A stretch of 32,752 bases of DNA from positions 1 to 32,752 of the IMG/VR virus record IMGVR_UViG_3300046171_000061; one strand, 5' to 3'. Below the pieces are notes generated by a model. That model did not search any database, had not been told where the DNA came from, and saw only the letters and a list, made by a program, of their open reading frames with translations. A program made the position numbers and the translations under genes. This document shows, in pieces, positions 16,121-23,096 of the stretch. How positions within the stretch are numbered: the first letter of the stretch is position 1; the number at the start of each line of letters is the position of its first letter. The DNA comes from a virus.

Positions 16121-18677
16121 CTTAACTGTTAAGACTGCGGCTAGTGGTGGCGCTGGCGCAACGGAGAAGTTCAGGGTAGATGCAAATGGCGCGGTTGGCG
16201 TCGGCACATCCTCACCCGGCACTTATGGCGGCTTTACTGTTCAACAGGCATCTAACTCTAGCTCTAAGGGTATTGCCATTGTTGACTCTACAGCAGCGCA
16301 GTCAATCAAGCTGTGGGCAAACGCTACCTATGCGTACATATCATCCGGTAACACGGGCGCAGATCCTCTGATCTTAAACACTGGTGGCGGCTCAGTTCGA
16401 GTGGGTGATGTTCCTGCAACAGTCGATGGCAATTTTGCTGTACGGTCTAATTCCGATTCTCATGCAATAACTATGTATGAACCAACGGGCGGCAATGAAA
16501 GCTGGTCGTTAGGTATTAATGGCGCTGGTGATTTAGGTTTCTATAACTCTGGCTCTACTACCGCATCGGTTGTGTTTAATGATGCTGGAGGCATCGACGT
16601 TACGGGGAGTGTTACTGCTGATGGCGGTACTTTCGACGGCGCTGTTTTGATGAATTCCTCTAATGAGTTGCAGTTTTTCAATACAAACTACGGCATCAGA
16701 GCAAGCACTGGTTTAGAGATAAAAACAGGCGACTTTACAAGGTTTTTAGAAGGCTCTACAGAGCATATGAGAATTGCCAGTGGTGGCAATGTCGGTATAG
16801 GGACTTCGTCGCCCTCTAACCCCCTTTCGGTACTAGGCTCTGCTGGAACTATTGCATCATTTACCAACGGCGCTGATGCTGACCTTCTTATTAAAGCGCA
16901 ATCTGCCGTTACAACACTGACTCCATCAACAGGTACGTTGGCGTTTGGTACTAGCGACACAGAGCGTATGCGTATCAACAGCTCTGGCAATGTCGGTATA
17001 GGTGTCGTCCCAGAAACAGATTGGCACAGTAATTATACCGCTCTTCAGGTAAATACTGGCGGCGCATTAGCTTCTTACGCCAGCGGAACGACGTTCGGAA
17101 CTGCTATATCAACGAACCAAAGAACAACTGGCGATACGTTTGTTAATGGTAATAAGTACATAGCAAATGCGGCGGCTCAGTTATACCTACAAGATAACGG
17201 CGGCAACCACATTTGGTATAACGCCGCATCAGGAACAGCAGACGCAACAATAAGCTGGAATGAGCGTATGCGTATCGAGTCAGACGGCAATCTGCGGGTC
17301 TATAATTCAATCGACAACCTTACCGGAACATTAACGCTAAACGGACGCACCACTGGTCAGATTCGTTTTGAATCTGGCGGCAGTTTGAAGATGTTAATGA
17401 ATAGCTCTGGGCATTTAGGTATAGGAGTCTCGTCGGTAGCTGCGCCGCTCCATGTTTCTAAAAGCATAAACAACTATGTTGCTAGGTTTGAAAACTCAGA
17501 TGCATCAAACCCATACACTGTTTGGATACGTGAGCCTTCTTCTGCGTCGGCGGGATATCCTTTATTAAACATTTCAAACAATGCTGGAACTAATACTTAT
17601 CTTAGAGTTGATAGTAGCTCTGGCAACTTGCTGGCTGGTACCACTGATAACGACACGCAAAATAACAATGCAGGTTCTACGGCAGATAACGGTTTTGTTT
17701 ACAACAGAGGCTCAGGCGGTTATTTCAATGTAGCTAGATATAACGGAACAGTTGCTTATTTCAATAGAACAAGCACAGACGGCGCTATTGTAGACTTCCG
17801 CAAAGACGGCACTTCAGTCGGTAGTATCTTCAGTTACAACGGCTTTTTAGGCATTGGAAGTCCGTCTGGTAATGATGCTTATGTGATTATGGGTTCTGAC
17901 TTTATTGCCCCAGCTACAAGCACTGGCACAGCCAGAGATGGCGCAATTGATTTAGGTGCCAGCGGTAGGCGCTTCAAAGACCTTTACCTGTCAGGCGCTA
18001 TTACTTCTGGAAGTATTGATGCGGCAGGAGAGAGCTTCTTTGGTGGCTCTTTAGACATCCGCCTAAACTCTTCATCATCTAACTCCATTTTTGAGGGCAA
18101 CAGCAGCAGCATGGCTGTCCGAAGCAATGGAAGTAACAACATCAACTATGAGCTAGGTGGAGCAAACGTCCGCTACACCATGAACCTGTCGCGGTTCAAT
18201 GCAACAGATGACAATGCGCGAGAGCTTGGATCAAGTTCTACGAGATGGAGTACGGTCTACGCGGCTACTGGCACAATCAATACATCGGATGAGCGGCTTA
18301 AGCAGCAAGTCAGAGATATCAGCGAAGCAGAAGCCCGCGTTGCAGTAGCAGCAAAAGGCTTGCTCAAGGCATACAAGTACAACGATGCAGTTGAAGCCAA
18401 GGGCGATGGCGCTCGATGGCACATCGGTATTATGGCGCAAGAGCTAAAGGCTGCGTTTGAAGCCGAAGGTTTGGACGCGCATGAGTACGGTATGTTCTGC
18501 TGGAATGAGTGGTGGGAAGCCGAAGTTTGGCATGAAGACGAAAGCCTAGAGAATGGCGGTTACTACCAGCGTGAGACTTTTGATTCAGAAGCAGACGCAC
18601 CAGCAGACGCGGTAAGACACGACCGATACTCTATCCGTTATGAAGAACTACTAGCATTTATCATTGCATCTATTTGA
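16095..18677 (+). CDS. Tail fibre, C-terminal segment with S74 intramolecular chaperone
   Basis: 860 codons open; true content starts about codon 7 (GSNLTVKTA). The shaft carries repeats of the form 'ERMRI.SSGNVGIGTSSP' (for example near 16,150-16,215, 16,760-16,830, 16,960-17,000 and 17,400-17,440), typical of trimeric phage fibre shafts. The last 130 or so residues form a Peptidase S74 / endosialidase chaperone domain: NTSDERLKQQVRDI with the Ser (18,285) and Lys (18,300) of the S-D-x-x-x-K dyad, then 'HIGIMAQELKAAFEAEGLD' and 'YSIRYEELLAFIIASI'. In known proteins this domain drives trimer folding and then cuts itself off. A separately translated fibre is possible but no good start site is visible. 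Confidence 0.8.
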   Translation: MRDLVQGSNLTVKTAASGGAGATEKFRVDANGAVGVGTSSPGTYGGFTVQQASNSSSKGIAIVDSTAAQSIKLWANATYAYISSGNTGADPLILNTGGGSVRVGDVPATVDGNFAVRSNSDSHAITMYEPTGGNESWSLGINGAGDLGFYNSGSTTASVVFNDAGGIDVTGSVTADGGTFDGAVLMNSSNELQFFNTNYGIRASTGLEIKTGDFTRFLEGSTEHMRIASGGNVGIGTSSPSNPLSVLGSAGTIASFTNGADADLLIKAQSAVTTLTPSTGTLAFGTSDTERMRINSSGNVGIGVVPETDWHSNYTALQVNTGGALASYASGTTFGTAISTNQRTTGDTFVNGNKYIANAAAQLYLQDNGGNHIWYNAASGTADATISWNERMRIESDGNLRVYNSIDNLTGTLTLNGRTTGQIRFESGGSLKMLMNSSGHLGIGVSSVAAPLHVSKSINNYVARFENSDASNPYTVWIREPSSASAGYPLLNISNNAGTNTYLRVDSSSGNLLAGTTDNDTQNNNAGSTADNGFVYNRGSGGYFNVARYNGTVAYFNRTSTDGAIVDFRKDGTSVGSIFSYNGFLGIGSPSGNDAYVIMGSDFIAPATSTGTARDGAIDLGASGRRFKDLYLSGAITSGSIDAAGESFFGGSLDIRLNSSSSNSIFEGNSSSMAVRSNGSNNINYELGGANVRYTMNLSRFNATDDNARELGSSSTRWSTVYAATGTINTSDERLKQQVRDISEAEARVAVAAKGLLKAYKYNDAVEAKGDGARWHIGIMAQELKAAFEAEGLDAHEYGMFCWNEWWEAEVWHEDESLENGGYYQRETFDSEADAPADAVRHDRYSIRYEELLAFIIASI

Positions 18678-18687
18678 GGAACTACAA

Positions 18688-18996
18688 ATGGCAAACTGGC
18701 ACATAGCAACACTTGAGCACACGGTTTCGGACGGGGGCGTGATAGTAGCCCACTGGCGTGTAAACGAAGAAGAGACTGTTGGCGACGACACTTACTCAGC
18801 ATCGGCATACGGCACTTGCGGGTTCGAGTACGATCCATCAAGCCCCGACTTTGTACCCTACGCTGACCTAACCGAAGAAATGGTTTTGGGTTGGTGCTTC
18901 GCAGATGGCGTTGACAAGGATCAGATTGAAGCGGCATTGGCAGCTAACATCGCAGACCAAAAGAACCCTGTTACTGAAGATGGTGTTCCTTGGTAA
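18688..18996 (+). CDS. Small conserved phage protein next to the tail fibre
   Basis: 102 residues from ATG 18,688, chosen because GAGGA lies 8-12 bases upstream; a longer frame from 18,664 would lack a ribosome site and overlap the fibre gene. The sequence 'MANWHIATLEHTVSDGGVIVAHWRV', the 'GTCGFEYDPSSPDFVPY' core, 'LTEEMVLGWCF' and the final 'NIADQKNPVTEDGVPW' fit a family of about 100-residue proteins found after tail fibre genes in many marine podoviruses and myoviruses. Function is unknown; a fibre-associated or assembly role is a guess from position. Confidence 0.7.
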   Translation: MANWHIATLEHTVSDGGVIVAHWRVNEEETVGDDTYSASAYGTCGFEYDPSSPDFVPYADLTEEMVLGWCFADGVDKDQIEAALAANIADQKNPVTEDGVPW

Positions 18997-19394
18997 TGAA
19001 CCTTCAACACTTCAACGATCACTACGCTTATAAGTACGATGTCAAAGGTCGAGACCGATGGCGCGTACTAAATCAAGATTCCATTGGAATGTTTCGCGGT
19101 GATTGTGAAGACTACTCTTTGTCCATCCTGTACCACGTTATATCGCAGGGATCATGGCTCCGCTTTTGGTTTTACTTGTTTACTTTCCAAGCGCAGTTAT
19201 GTGGGTGCTATACGAAGAATGGCGGAGGTCATGCTGTCTTATGGTATCGCGGGCAGTACATTGATAACTGGACAAAGGCATGGGTTGATCGGGATCACAT
19301 GGAAGGCTTGGGCCACGACTTCTGGCCTTGGTATAGGGCTTTTATCCCAACAACTGTGGCAATCAAGATGTTATTAGCAAAGGTAGATCCATGA
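18996..19394 (+). CDS. Transglutaminase-like cysteine peptidase (BTLCP-type)
   Basis: 132 residues from ATG 18,996, which overlaps the previous stop (TAATG). The motif FRGDCEDYSLSILYH places a candidate nucleophile at C37 in the GDCEDY context used by transglutaminase/BTLCP-fold enzymes. H79 (GGGHAVLWY) and D90 (YIDNW) complete a Cys-His-Asp triad in the right order. A hydrophobic stretch around 53-70 (WLRFWFYLFTFQAQLCG) may be a buried helix. The role is not known: it could process a virion protein or cut host cell-wall crosslinks. It lies in the lysis region, four bases overlapping the following gene. Confidence 0.65.
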   Translation: MNLQHFNDHYAYKYDVKGRDRWRVLNQDSIGMFRGDCEDYSLSILYHVISQGSWLRFWFYLFTFQAQLCGCYTKNGGGHAVLWYRGQYIDNWTKAWVDRDHMEGLGHDFWPWYRAFIPTTVAIKMLLAKVDP

Positions 19395-19690
19395 GCACAC
19401 CAGCTTGGCAGCGTAAAGAAGGTAAAAATCCGCGCGGAGGTTTGAACGAAGCAGGTAGACGTTCTGCCAGGGCGCAGGGTATGAACCTCAAGCGTCCAGT
19501 GAAGAGCGGTGACAACCCAAGACGGGCGTCGTTCCTTGCTCGTATGGGCAACATGCCGGGACCAGAGAAGAAAGACGGCGAACCTACACGTTTATTGTTA
19601 TCATTGCGGGCATGGGGTGCCAGCTCGAAAGCTGATGCCAGGGCAAAAGCAGCGGCAATATCTCGACGAAACAAAGCGAGGAAAGCATGA
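19391..19690 (+). CDS. Small basic conserved phage protein (DUF6321-like)
   Basis: 99 residues, strongly basic. The sequence has the pattern 'PAWQRKEGKNPRGGLNEAGR', then 'GMNLKRPVKSGDNPRRASFLARM', then a PGP..KDG.P.R...SL..W segment, as in a compact family of phage proteins recognised by the AWQRKEGKNP start. It may bind nucleic acid, given charge and size, but no role is established. It is translationally coupled through ATGA overlaps on both sides. Confidence 0.65.
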   Translation: MSTPAWQRKEGKNPRGGLNEAGRRSARAQGMNLKRPVKSGDNPRRASFLARMGNMPGPEKKDGEPTRLLLSLRAWGASSKADARAKAAAISRRNKARKA

Positions 19691-19842
19691 AAAAACCAAA
19701 GAAAGGTTTGTACTACAACATCATGAAGAAGCGAGAGCGGATTGCTGCTGGCTCAGGCGAGCGTATGCGTAAGCCAGGGACTAAAGGTGCTCCGACTTCC
19801 AAGGCATTTAAAGATGCAGCTAAGACGGCCAAGAAGAGATAA
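19687..19842 (+). CDS. Small very basic conserved phage protein
   Basis: 51 residues: KKPKKGLYYNIMKKRERI, then AAGSGERMRKPGTKGAPTSK. The start overlaps the previous stop in ATGA and the stop TAA is at 19,840-19,842. The 'KKGL..NI..KR.RI..GSGERMRKPG.KGAPT' pattern recurs in short phage proteins near holin/endolysin genes. More than a quarter of the residues are K or R, so DNA or envelope contact is plausible. Function unknown. Confidence 0.7.
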   Translation: MKKPKKGLYYNIMKKRERIAAGSGERMRKPGTKGAPTSKAFKDAAKTAKKR

Positions 19843-19845
19843 CCC

Positions 19846-20112
19846 GTGGACGATCGGCGGCTAGACAGGATCGAAGGAAAGCTAGATAAACTTAGTGAAG
19901 TTATTACTGCTATTGCTCGCGTTGAGGAGAAGTTGTTGGCTAGTCATAACCGCATTGATCGCTTAGAAAGTCGCGCCGATAAACACGGCAAAGAGATCGA
20001 TGATCTTAAAAAGATTTCACAGTACAACCACACATACGTGAAGACTATCGAACGTCTAGCGTGGATACTGATTAGCGCAACTGTCGGATTCCTAACCTAC
20101 TACCTACGATGA
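19846..20112 (+). CDS. Coiled-coil protein with C-terminal membrane helix (lysis-associated)
   Basis: 88 residues from a GTG start. Residues 3-60 form a heptad-rich charged coiled coil (RLDRIEGKLDKLSEVITAIA, then RIDRLESRADKHGKEIDDL). The C-terminal 20 residues (LAWILISATVGFLTYYLR) form one membrane-spanning segment. This layout matches small XhlA/haemolysin-type phage lysis accessories. It ends in ATGA overlap with the holin gene, so both membrane proteins are likely made together. It may regulate the holin or anchor the lysis complex. Confidence 0.65.
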   Translation: MDDRRLDRIEGKLDKLSEVITAIARVEEKLLASHNRIDRLESRADKHGKEIDDLKKISQYNHTYVKTIERLAWILISATVGFLTYYLR

Positions 20113-20504
20113 TTGACAAGCTAATAGGTCCGATATCAGCGCTGTTAGATAAGATCATTCCCGACGCGGATGAGCGCAGTCGGTTATCGCATGAGATAGC
20201 CACACTAGCGGAGAGACAGGCCCATGAAATCGCTAAGGCTCAGATCGCTGTTAACAAAGAAGAAGCGGCAAGCCATTCAATGTTTGTTTCGGGATGGCGT
20301 CCGGCTGTTGGTTGGGTGTGCACATTGGGTCTTGCGACCAACTACCTGTTTGTGCCTGTTTGCAATTTTCTACTTACTCTCAATGAATCCCCTATCACCG
20401 TTCCGCCCTTAGACCTGAGCGAGATGATGCCCGTTCTCTTGGGTATGCTAGGACTTGGCGGTCTGCGTACTTACGAGAAGACAAAGGCCGTTGCCCGCAA
20501 ATGA
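20109..20504 (+). CDS. Holin (3TM / GTA-holin type)
   Basis: 131 residues. A charged N-terminal half (DADERSRLSHEIATLAERQA, then AQIAVNKEEAASHSMFVSGWRPAVGW) leads into hydrophobic segments at about 74-98 and 111-121. The 'E...S.F...WRP..GW......Y' pattern is characteristic of the 3TM holin family first noted in gene transfer agents. The endolysin gene follows with a 4-base overlap. The product would permeabilise the inner membrane at the end of infection. Confidence 0.8.
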   Translation: MIDKLIGPISALLDKIIPDADERSRLSHEIATLAERQAHEIAKAQIAVNKEEAASHSMFVSGWRPAVGWVCTLGLATNYLFVPVCNFLLTLNESPITVPPLDLSEMMPVLLGMLGLGGLRTYEKTKAVARK

Positions 20505-20851
20505 GCTTCAAATATTTCAGACTCGAAGAGTTCAACTGTACTCACACTAACCTGAATTCCATGGACCTGGCATTCATCCATCGGCTCGATGAGCTGCGCC
20601 AGCGTGTCGGTTTCCCCATGATTGTGACCAGCGGTTACAGGGATGCAACCCATCCTGCCGAAGCTCGGAAGCAAACGCCAGGCACACACAACCAGGGCAT
20701 TGCTGCAGACATCGCAGTGTCAAATGGGTTCGAGCGTATGAACCTGGTGCATGAAGCACTCAAAATGTCTTTCGGGGGCATCGGTGTTTCCAAGTCATTT
20801 ATCCATATCGATGACCGCAAGACTACTCCGGTCATGTGGACTTACTCTTAA
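20501..20851 (+). CDS. Endolysin, M15-family zinc peptidase
   Basis: 116 residues, about the size of a single M15A/M15_3 domain. Zinc ligands can be read as H63 and D70 in THNQGIAADI and H102 in FIHID, with D104 as a likely catalytic neighbour. 'MIVTSGYRD' is the typical strand before the first metal ligand. These enzymes cut peptide bridges in peptidoglycan (L-Ala-D-Glu or D-Ala-D-Ala type). There is no signal peptide, so release depends on the holin encoded immediately upstream. It is the last gene before the control region at 20.85-20.94 kb. Confidence 0.85.
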   Translation: MSFKYFRLEEFNCTHTNLNSMDLAFIHRLDELRQRVGFPMIVTSGYRDATHPAEARKQTPGTHNQGIAADIAVSNGFERMNLVHEALKMSFGGIGVSKSFIHIDDRKTTPVMWTYS

Positions 20852-20869
20852 AATAATTAACGGAACCTG

Positions 20870-20908
20870 TTGATTCTCCCTAGCACTTAACGTAGACTGT
20901 TGAACAGT
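20870..20908 (+). promoter_or_regulatory. Candidate promoter with overlapping palindromic operator
   Basis: TTGATT (20,870-20,875), a 17-base spacer and TAGACT (20,893-20,898) form a modest sigma-70 type promoter. Overlapping the -10 element is a perfect inverted repeat ACTGTT-G-AACAGT (20,896-20,908). It is followed by ACCAAGGGAGAG, the ribosome site of the gene at 20,942. Placement upstream of the DNA-metabolism operon suggests its main promoter and a repressor or activator site; the HTH protein encoded at 21,975 is a candidate binder. Confidence 0.45.
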
Positions 20909-20941
20909 TGGCGATAATGCCACGCACCAAGGGAGAGTAAT

Positions 20942-21088
20942 ATGAGTAAGATCGGATCTTACGTTTTAGATCATCAGATCGCTGAAGACGAAAAGTCTAT
21001 TCCTCAAATCATGCGAGACATGGACGACCAGGTGACTGACCTGTTCGCTGCATGGGAACGATTCTTGGAGGAAGCAGACGATGAGTGA
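20942..21088 (+). CDS. Small acidic protein, first gene of DNA-metabolism operon
   Basis: 48 residues, strongly acidic, with a short N-terminal part and a helical C-terminal half (IPQIMRDMDDQVTDLFAAWE...). The start is supported by AAGGGAGAG 7-15 bases upstream; the stop overlaps the next gene by 8 bases. No family is recognised. Small acidic phage proteins at operon starts often bind a host protein or mimic DNA, but nothing here proves it. Confidence 0.65.
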   Translation: MSKIGSYVLDHQIAEDEKSIPQIMRDMDDQVTDLFAAWERFLEEADDE

Positions 21089-21704
21089 TATTCCACAGCC
21101 GGTCATTGACGTATTGAAAGAGATTGGCGAGACCGCCAAGACATCCACATGGGATTGCCACGGTACTCGCGTGATCCTGCACAAGGCGCTTGAGAAGATT
21201 GCCGCACACAGGGAAATTGAGTTCGAAGAGCCTCGTCACCTGGTTACCGATCCAGCTAATAAGCAGGTAGCTATCCAGGTCATTGGCTCTATGCGAGACG
21301 CGCAAGGTAAGTTTCGAACAGAATGGTCAATCGGTGAGGTGTCACCGGCCAATTGCAAGAACGCTTACCCGTTTGCGATGGCAGAGAAGCGCGCCAAAGA
21401 TCGCGTGATCCTAAAGCTCGCTGGCTTGCATGGTTACGTGTACTCAGAGGATGAGGCTGAAGACTTCAAAGAGTCACCCCATGCCGAGCTGCTGGCGTAT
21501 AACGAAGCAGTGCGCGAGAACATCGACTTTGTATTCCAGGTCAAAGAGGCAGTAGCCAATGAGGAATGGGATATGTTGCGAGCGATCATCGAGGAAACAC
21601 CAAACGATGTGAAGCTTGCGCTCAATCGTGCCCCCAGCAAGGGCGGCATATTTACCACGCACGAAGTTAAGTGCATGAAACAAAACCCAAAGGGAGATAA
21701 GTAA
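21081..21704 (+). CDS. Putative single-strand DNA annealing protein (Rad52/ERF-like)
   Basis: 207 residues. The N-terminal two thirds carry 'STWDCHGTRVILHKALEKIA', a 'QVAIQVIGSMRD' strand, 'EWSIGEVSPANCKNAYPFAM' and AEKRAKDRVILKLAGLHG. The AEKRAKDR helix with preceding conserved Y-P/A pattern is what I associate with ERF/Rad52-type annealing proteins of phages. The C-terminal part is acidic and helical. Such proteins pair complementary single strands in recombination-dependent replication. Its neighbour is an SSB-like protein, a usual partner. A different DNA-binding role is possible, because no catalytic residues exist to test by eye. Confidence 0.6.
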   Translation: MSDIPQPVIDVLKEIGETAKTSTWDCHGTRVILHKALEKIAAHREIEFEEPRHLVTDPANKQVAIQVIGSMRDAQGKFRTEWSIGEVSPANCKNAYPFAMAEKRAKDRVILKLAGLHGYVYSEDEAEDFKESPHAELLAYNEAVRENIDFVFQVKEAVANEEWDMLRAIIEETPNDVKLALNRAPSKGGIFTTHEVKCMKQNPKGDK

Positions 21705-21991
21705 TGGAGTACCAAAAAAAACCTGGCGAAGCCAAGTTGTTTAGGAACAAAGACAAGGTCAAAGAAAGTGACGCTGATTACCAGGGCTACTATTTGCACG
21801 ACGACGGTGTGACTGAGGAAGGCATCAATGCCTGGGTCAACACCGCAGCCAATGGCAGCAAGTACATGAAGCTGTCGTTTTGGAATAAGTCAGAGGCTGC
21901 AGCCAAAGGCATAGCAGAAGCGCGACAGGCTATTGCACCGCAACCCGCACCGCAACCACAGGAGCCATTCGCGGATGACATCCCGTTTTAA
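21704..21991 (+). CDS. SSB-like single-strand DNA-binding protein (short)
   Basis: 95 residues. The C-terminus is a proline/glutamine linker followed by EPFADDIPF, which closely copies the acidic tip of bacterial SSB (DDDIPF). The N-terminal 60 residues (KLFRNKDKVKESDADYQGYY, then 'WVNTAANGSKYMKLSFWNK') could make a reduced OB-like strand set but are too short for a full SSB fold. The SSB tip normally recruits replication and repair enzymes of the host. The gene begins at the stop of the annealing-protein gene (TAATGG), supporting a joint role. Confidence 0.6.
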   Translation: MEYQKKPGEAKLFRNKDKVKESDADYQGYYLHDDGVTEEGINAWVNTAANGSKYMKLSFWNKSEAAAKGIAEARQAIAPQPAPQPQEPFADDIPF

Positions 21992-22259
21992 ACCAGGGCG
22001 CGCCATCCAGGTGGCGCAAACCCTTCTCGACATCGATAACCGCACCCTGGCTAAACAGCTGGGGTGTCACGAAATGACAGTGTGTCGGATGCGTTTAGCT
22101 GATGACATCAAAGTAAATAGGCTTGCAGAAGTGGCAGATGCATTTGGCATGTCACTGATGGAGCTGCTTAGTTTAGGAGACGACAATGAGTCAGAAAGAT
22201 CGAGTGTTGCAGTATCTCAAGCAAGGCAAAGTGCTCACCAGGTTGAACGCCTGGGATGA
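21975..22259 (+). CDS. Cro/XRE-type helix-turn-helix regulator
   Basis: 94 residues from ATG 21,975, inside the end of the SSB-like gene. Residues 8-60 read as a five-helix HTH: 'AIQVAQTLLDIDNRTLAKQL', 'GCHEMTVCRMRLADDIKVNR', then 'LAEVADAFGMSLMELLSLGD'. This is a Cro/C1-like fold and the likely binder of an operator such as the palindrome at 20,896. After SLGDDNE the frame runs 74 bases into the next gene with low-complexity S/Q/A residues. The expected stop would be at the ATGA junction at 22,186-22,189, so the tail may be an indel artefact. Confidence 0.7.
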   Translation: MTSRFKPGRAIQVAQTLLDIDNRTLAKQLGCHEMTVCRMRLADDIKVNRLAEVADAFGMSLMELLSLGDDNESERSSVAVSQARQSAHQVERLG

Positions 22260-22392
22260 GCTTGGCGTTATTGAAACTCCAGCCCGGATACACGAGCTGC
22301 GCAGTGAAGGTTACGACATCCAATCAACCAGGAAGCAGGTGCTCAATCGTTACGGCGAGACAGTCAACATTGCCGAGTGGTTTATCAGGTGA
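22186..22392 (+). CDS. Small winged-helix-like DNA-binding protein
   Basis: 68 residues with a clear Shine-Dalgarno (TAGGAGA). The pattern 'QKDRVLQYLKQGKVLTRLNA' then 'WDELGVIETPARIHELRSEG' and 'YDIQSTRKQVLNRYGETVNI' is the compact phage HTH domain (HTH_39-like): helix, LT...A....G......RI.ELR..G..I, and a beta wing. It would bind DNA as a small regulator or replication accessory. A strong hairpin lies immediately after its stop. Confidence 0.7.
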   Translation: MSQKDRVLQYLKQGKVLTRLNAWDELGVIETPARIHELRSEGYDIQSTRKQVLNRYGETVNIAEWFIR

Positions 22393-22419
22393 AAAAAAGC
22401 CCGGCTGTAGGACCGGGCT
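22392..22419 (-). terminator. Intrinsic terminator facing left
   Basis: AGCCCGG (22,398-22,404) and CCGGGCT (22,413-22,419) form a perfect stem with an 8-base loop. On the plus strand it is preceded by seven A residues, so on the minus strand the hairpin is followed by TTTTTTT, the classic terminator form. It would stop transcription coming from the right. On the plus strand it lacks a U-tract, so there it would be weak. Confidence 0.65.
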
Positions 22420-22724
22420 AGGTTGTCCAAGGGAGTGGACGGTGTTATCTTCAAGGGGTCAAATCGTGAAGATGTATAGAGTATACACTAAACAACTCGT
22501 TACAACACTCTATTACACCTTCCTACTTGTCAGAGATTACTGGGCGTTAGGCCAGGGAATATGAAAACCCTGGAGACAGAGTTGACCCTCTCTATGATGC
22601 GCCCCGCTGGTCGAGAGCAGATCAAGCGGATAGATGTCAAGATTCGATACAGTAATCAATGCTCGCGATTGTTAATTTCATTTCATTGTTGTCCGACAGG
22701 ACATCAAAAGGGAAAGTGTGGATT
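22420..22724. other. Noncoding stretch with hairpins between regulator and replication genes
   Basis: This stretch of about 300 bases lacks a convincing gene. It contains ATCTTCA/TGAAGAT (22,447-22,453 with 22,467-22,473), the inverted repeat TGTATA-GAG-TATACA (22,473-22,487), and an AC-rich stretch with loosely repeated TTACAAC/ATTACAC (about 22,495-22,520). A 58-codon frame at 22,561-22,737 has no family features. A noncoding structured segment just before a DnaT-like gene is a reasonable place for a replication origin or a regulatory leader, but no iterons or clear promoter were found. Confidence 0.35.
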
Positions 22725-23096
22725 ATGTTTAAGTTAAAAACGAAAGCCGGGAACGATTGGGAACCATCGGAACCAAAGATCGATACGTGGAAAGAAACAT
22801 TTCCTAACTGCGATGTGGAAGCGGAGCTGCGCAAGATGGCACTGTGGTTAGAGGATAACCCTGCCCGCAGGAAGACTGCAAAAGGCATGCCAAGATTCTG
22901 CTCTAGCTGGCTAACCAGAGCGAATGAGATGGGCGGCTCACCTCAGCTGACTGTCAACATGAAGCGATCGATGCGGGAATGGTCTGCCCTAGATCACCTT
23001 ACGCATGACTACCTAAACTCAGAAGCCTACCGGCAAATGGCGCTGCGCAAGTACGGGCAGTACGTGACGTTTGATGGTGAGAGGGTTGAGGCATGA
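22725..23096 (+). CDS. DnaT-like phage replication protein (C-terminal-domain type)
   Basis: 123 residues from ATG 22,725; an upstream in-frame ATG (22,659) gives a less plausible hydrophobic start. The core 'WEPSEPKIDTWKETFPNCDV', 'AELRKMALWLEDNPARRKTA' and 'MPRFCSSWLTRANE' matches the pattern W.P....I..W...FP..DV..EL..M..WL..NP..RKT..GM.RF...WL, found at the C-termini of phage replication initiators and DnaT-type primosome proteins. It may bind single-stranded DNA and recruit host primosome or helicase. It is the only replication-specific protein recognised in the window. There is no separate origin-binding domain in the same chain. Confidence 0.55.
   Translation: MFKLKTKAGNDWEPSEPKIDTWKETFPNCDVEAELRKMALWLEDNPARRKTAKGMPRFCSSWLTRANEMGGSPQLTVNMKRSMREWSALDHLTHDYLNSEAYRQMALRKYGQYVTFDGERVEA

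Noticed and set aside
20902-20916. GATAAT at about 20,912 as a -10 element with TTGAAC as its -35.
   Set aside because: The spacing between them is only about 7-8 bases, far below the 16-18 needed.
22561-22737. A 58-codon plus-strand frame starting with MKTLETELTLSMMRPAG.
   Set aside because: No ribosome site, cysteine-rich low-plausibility C-terminus, and it overlaps the start of the better-supported DnaT-like gene.
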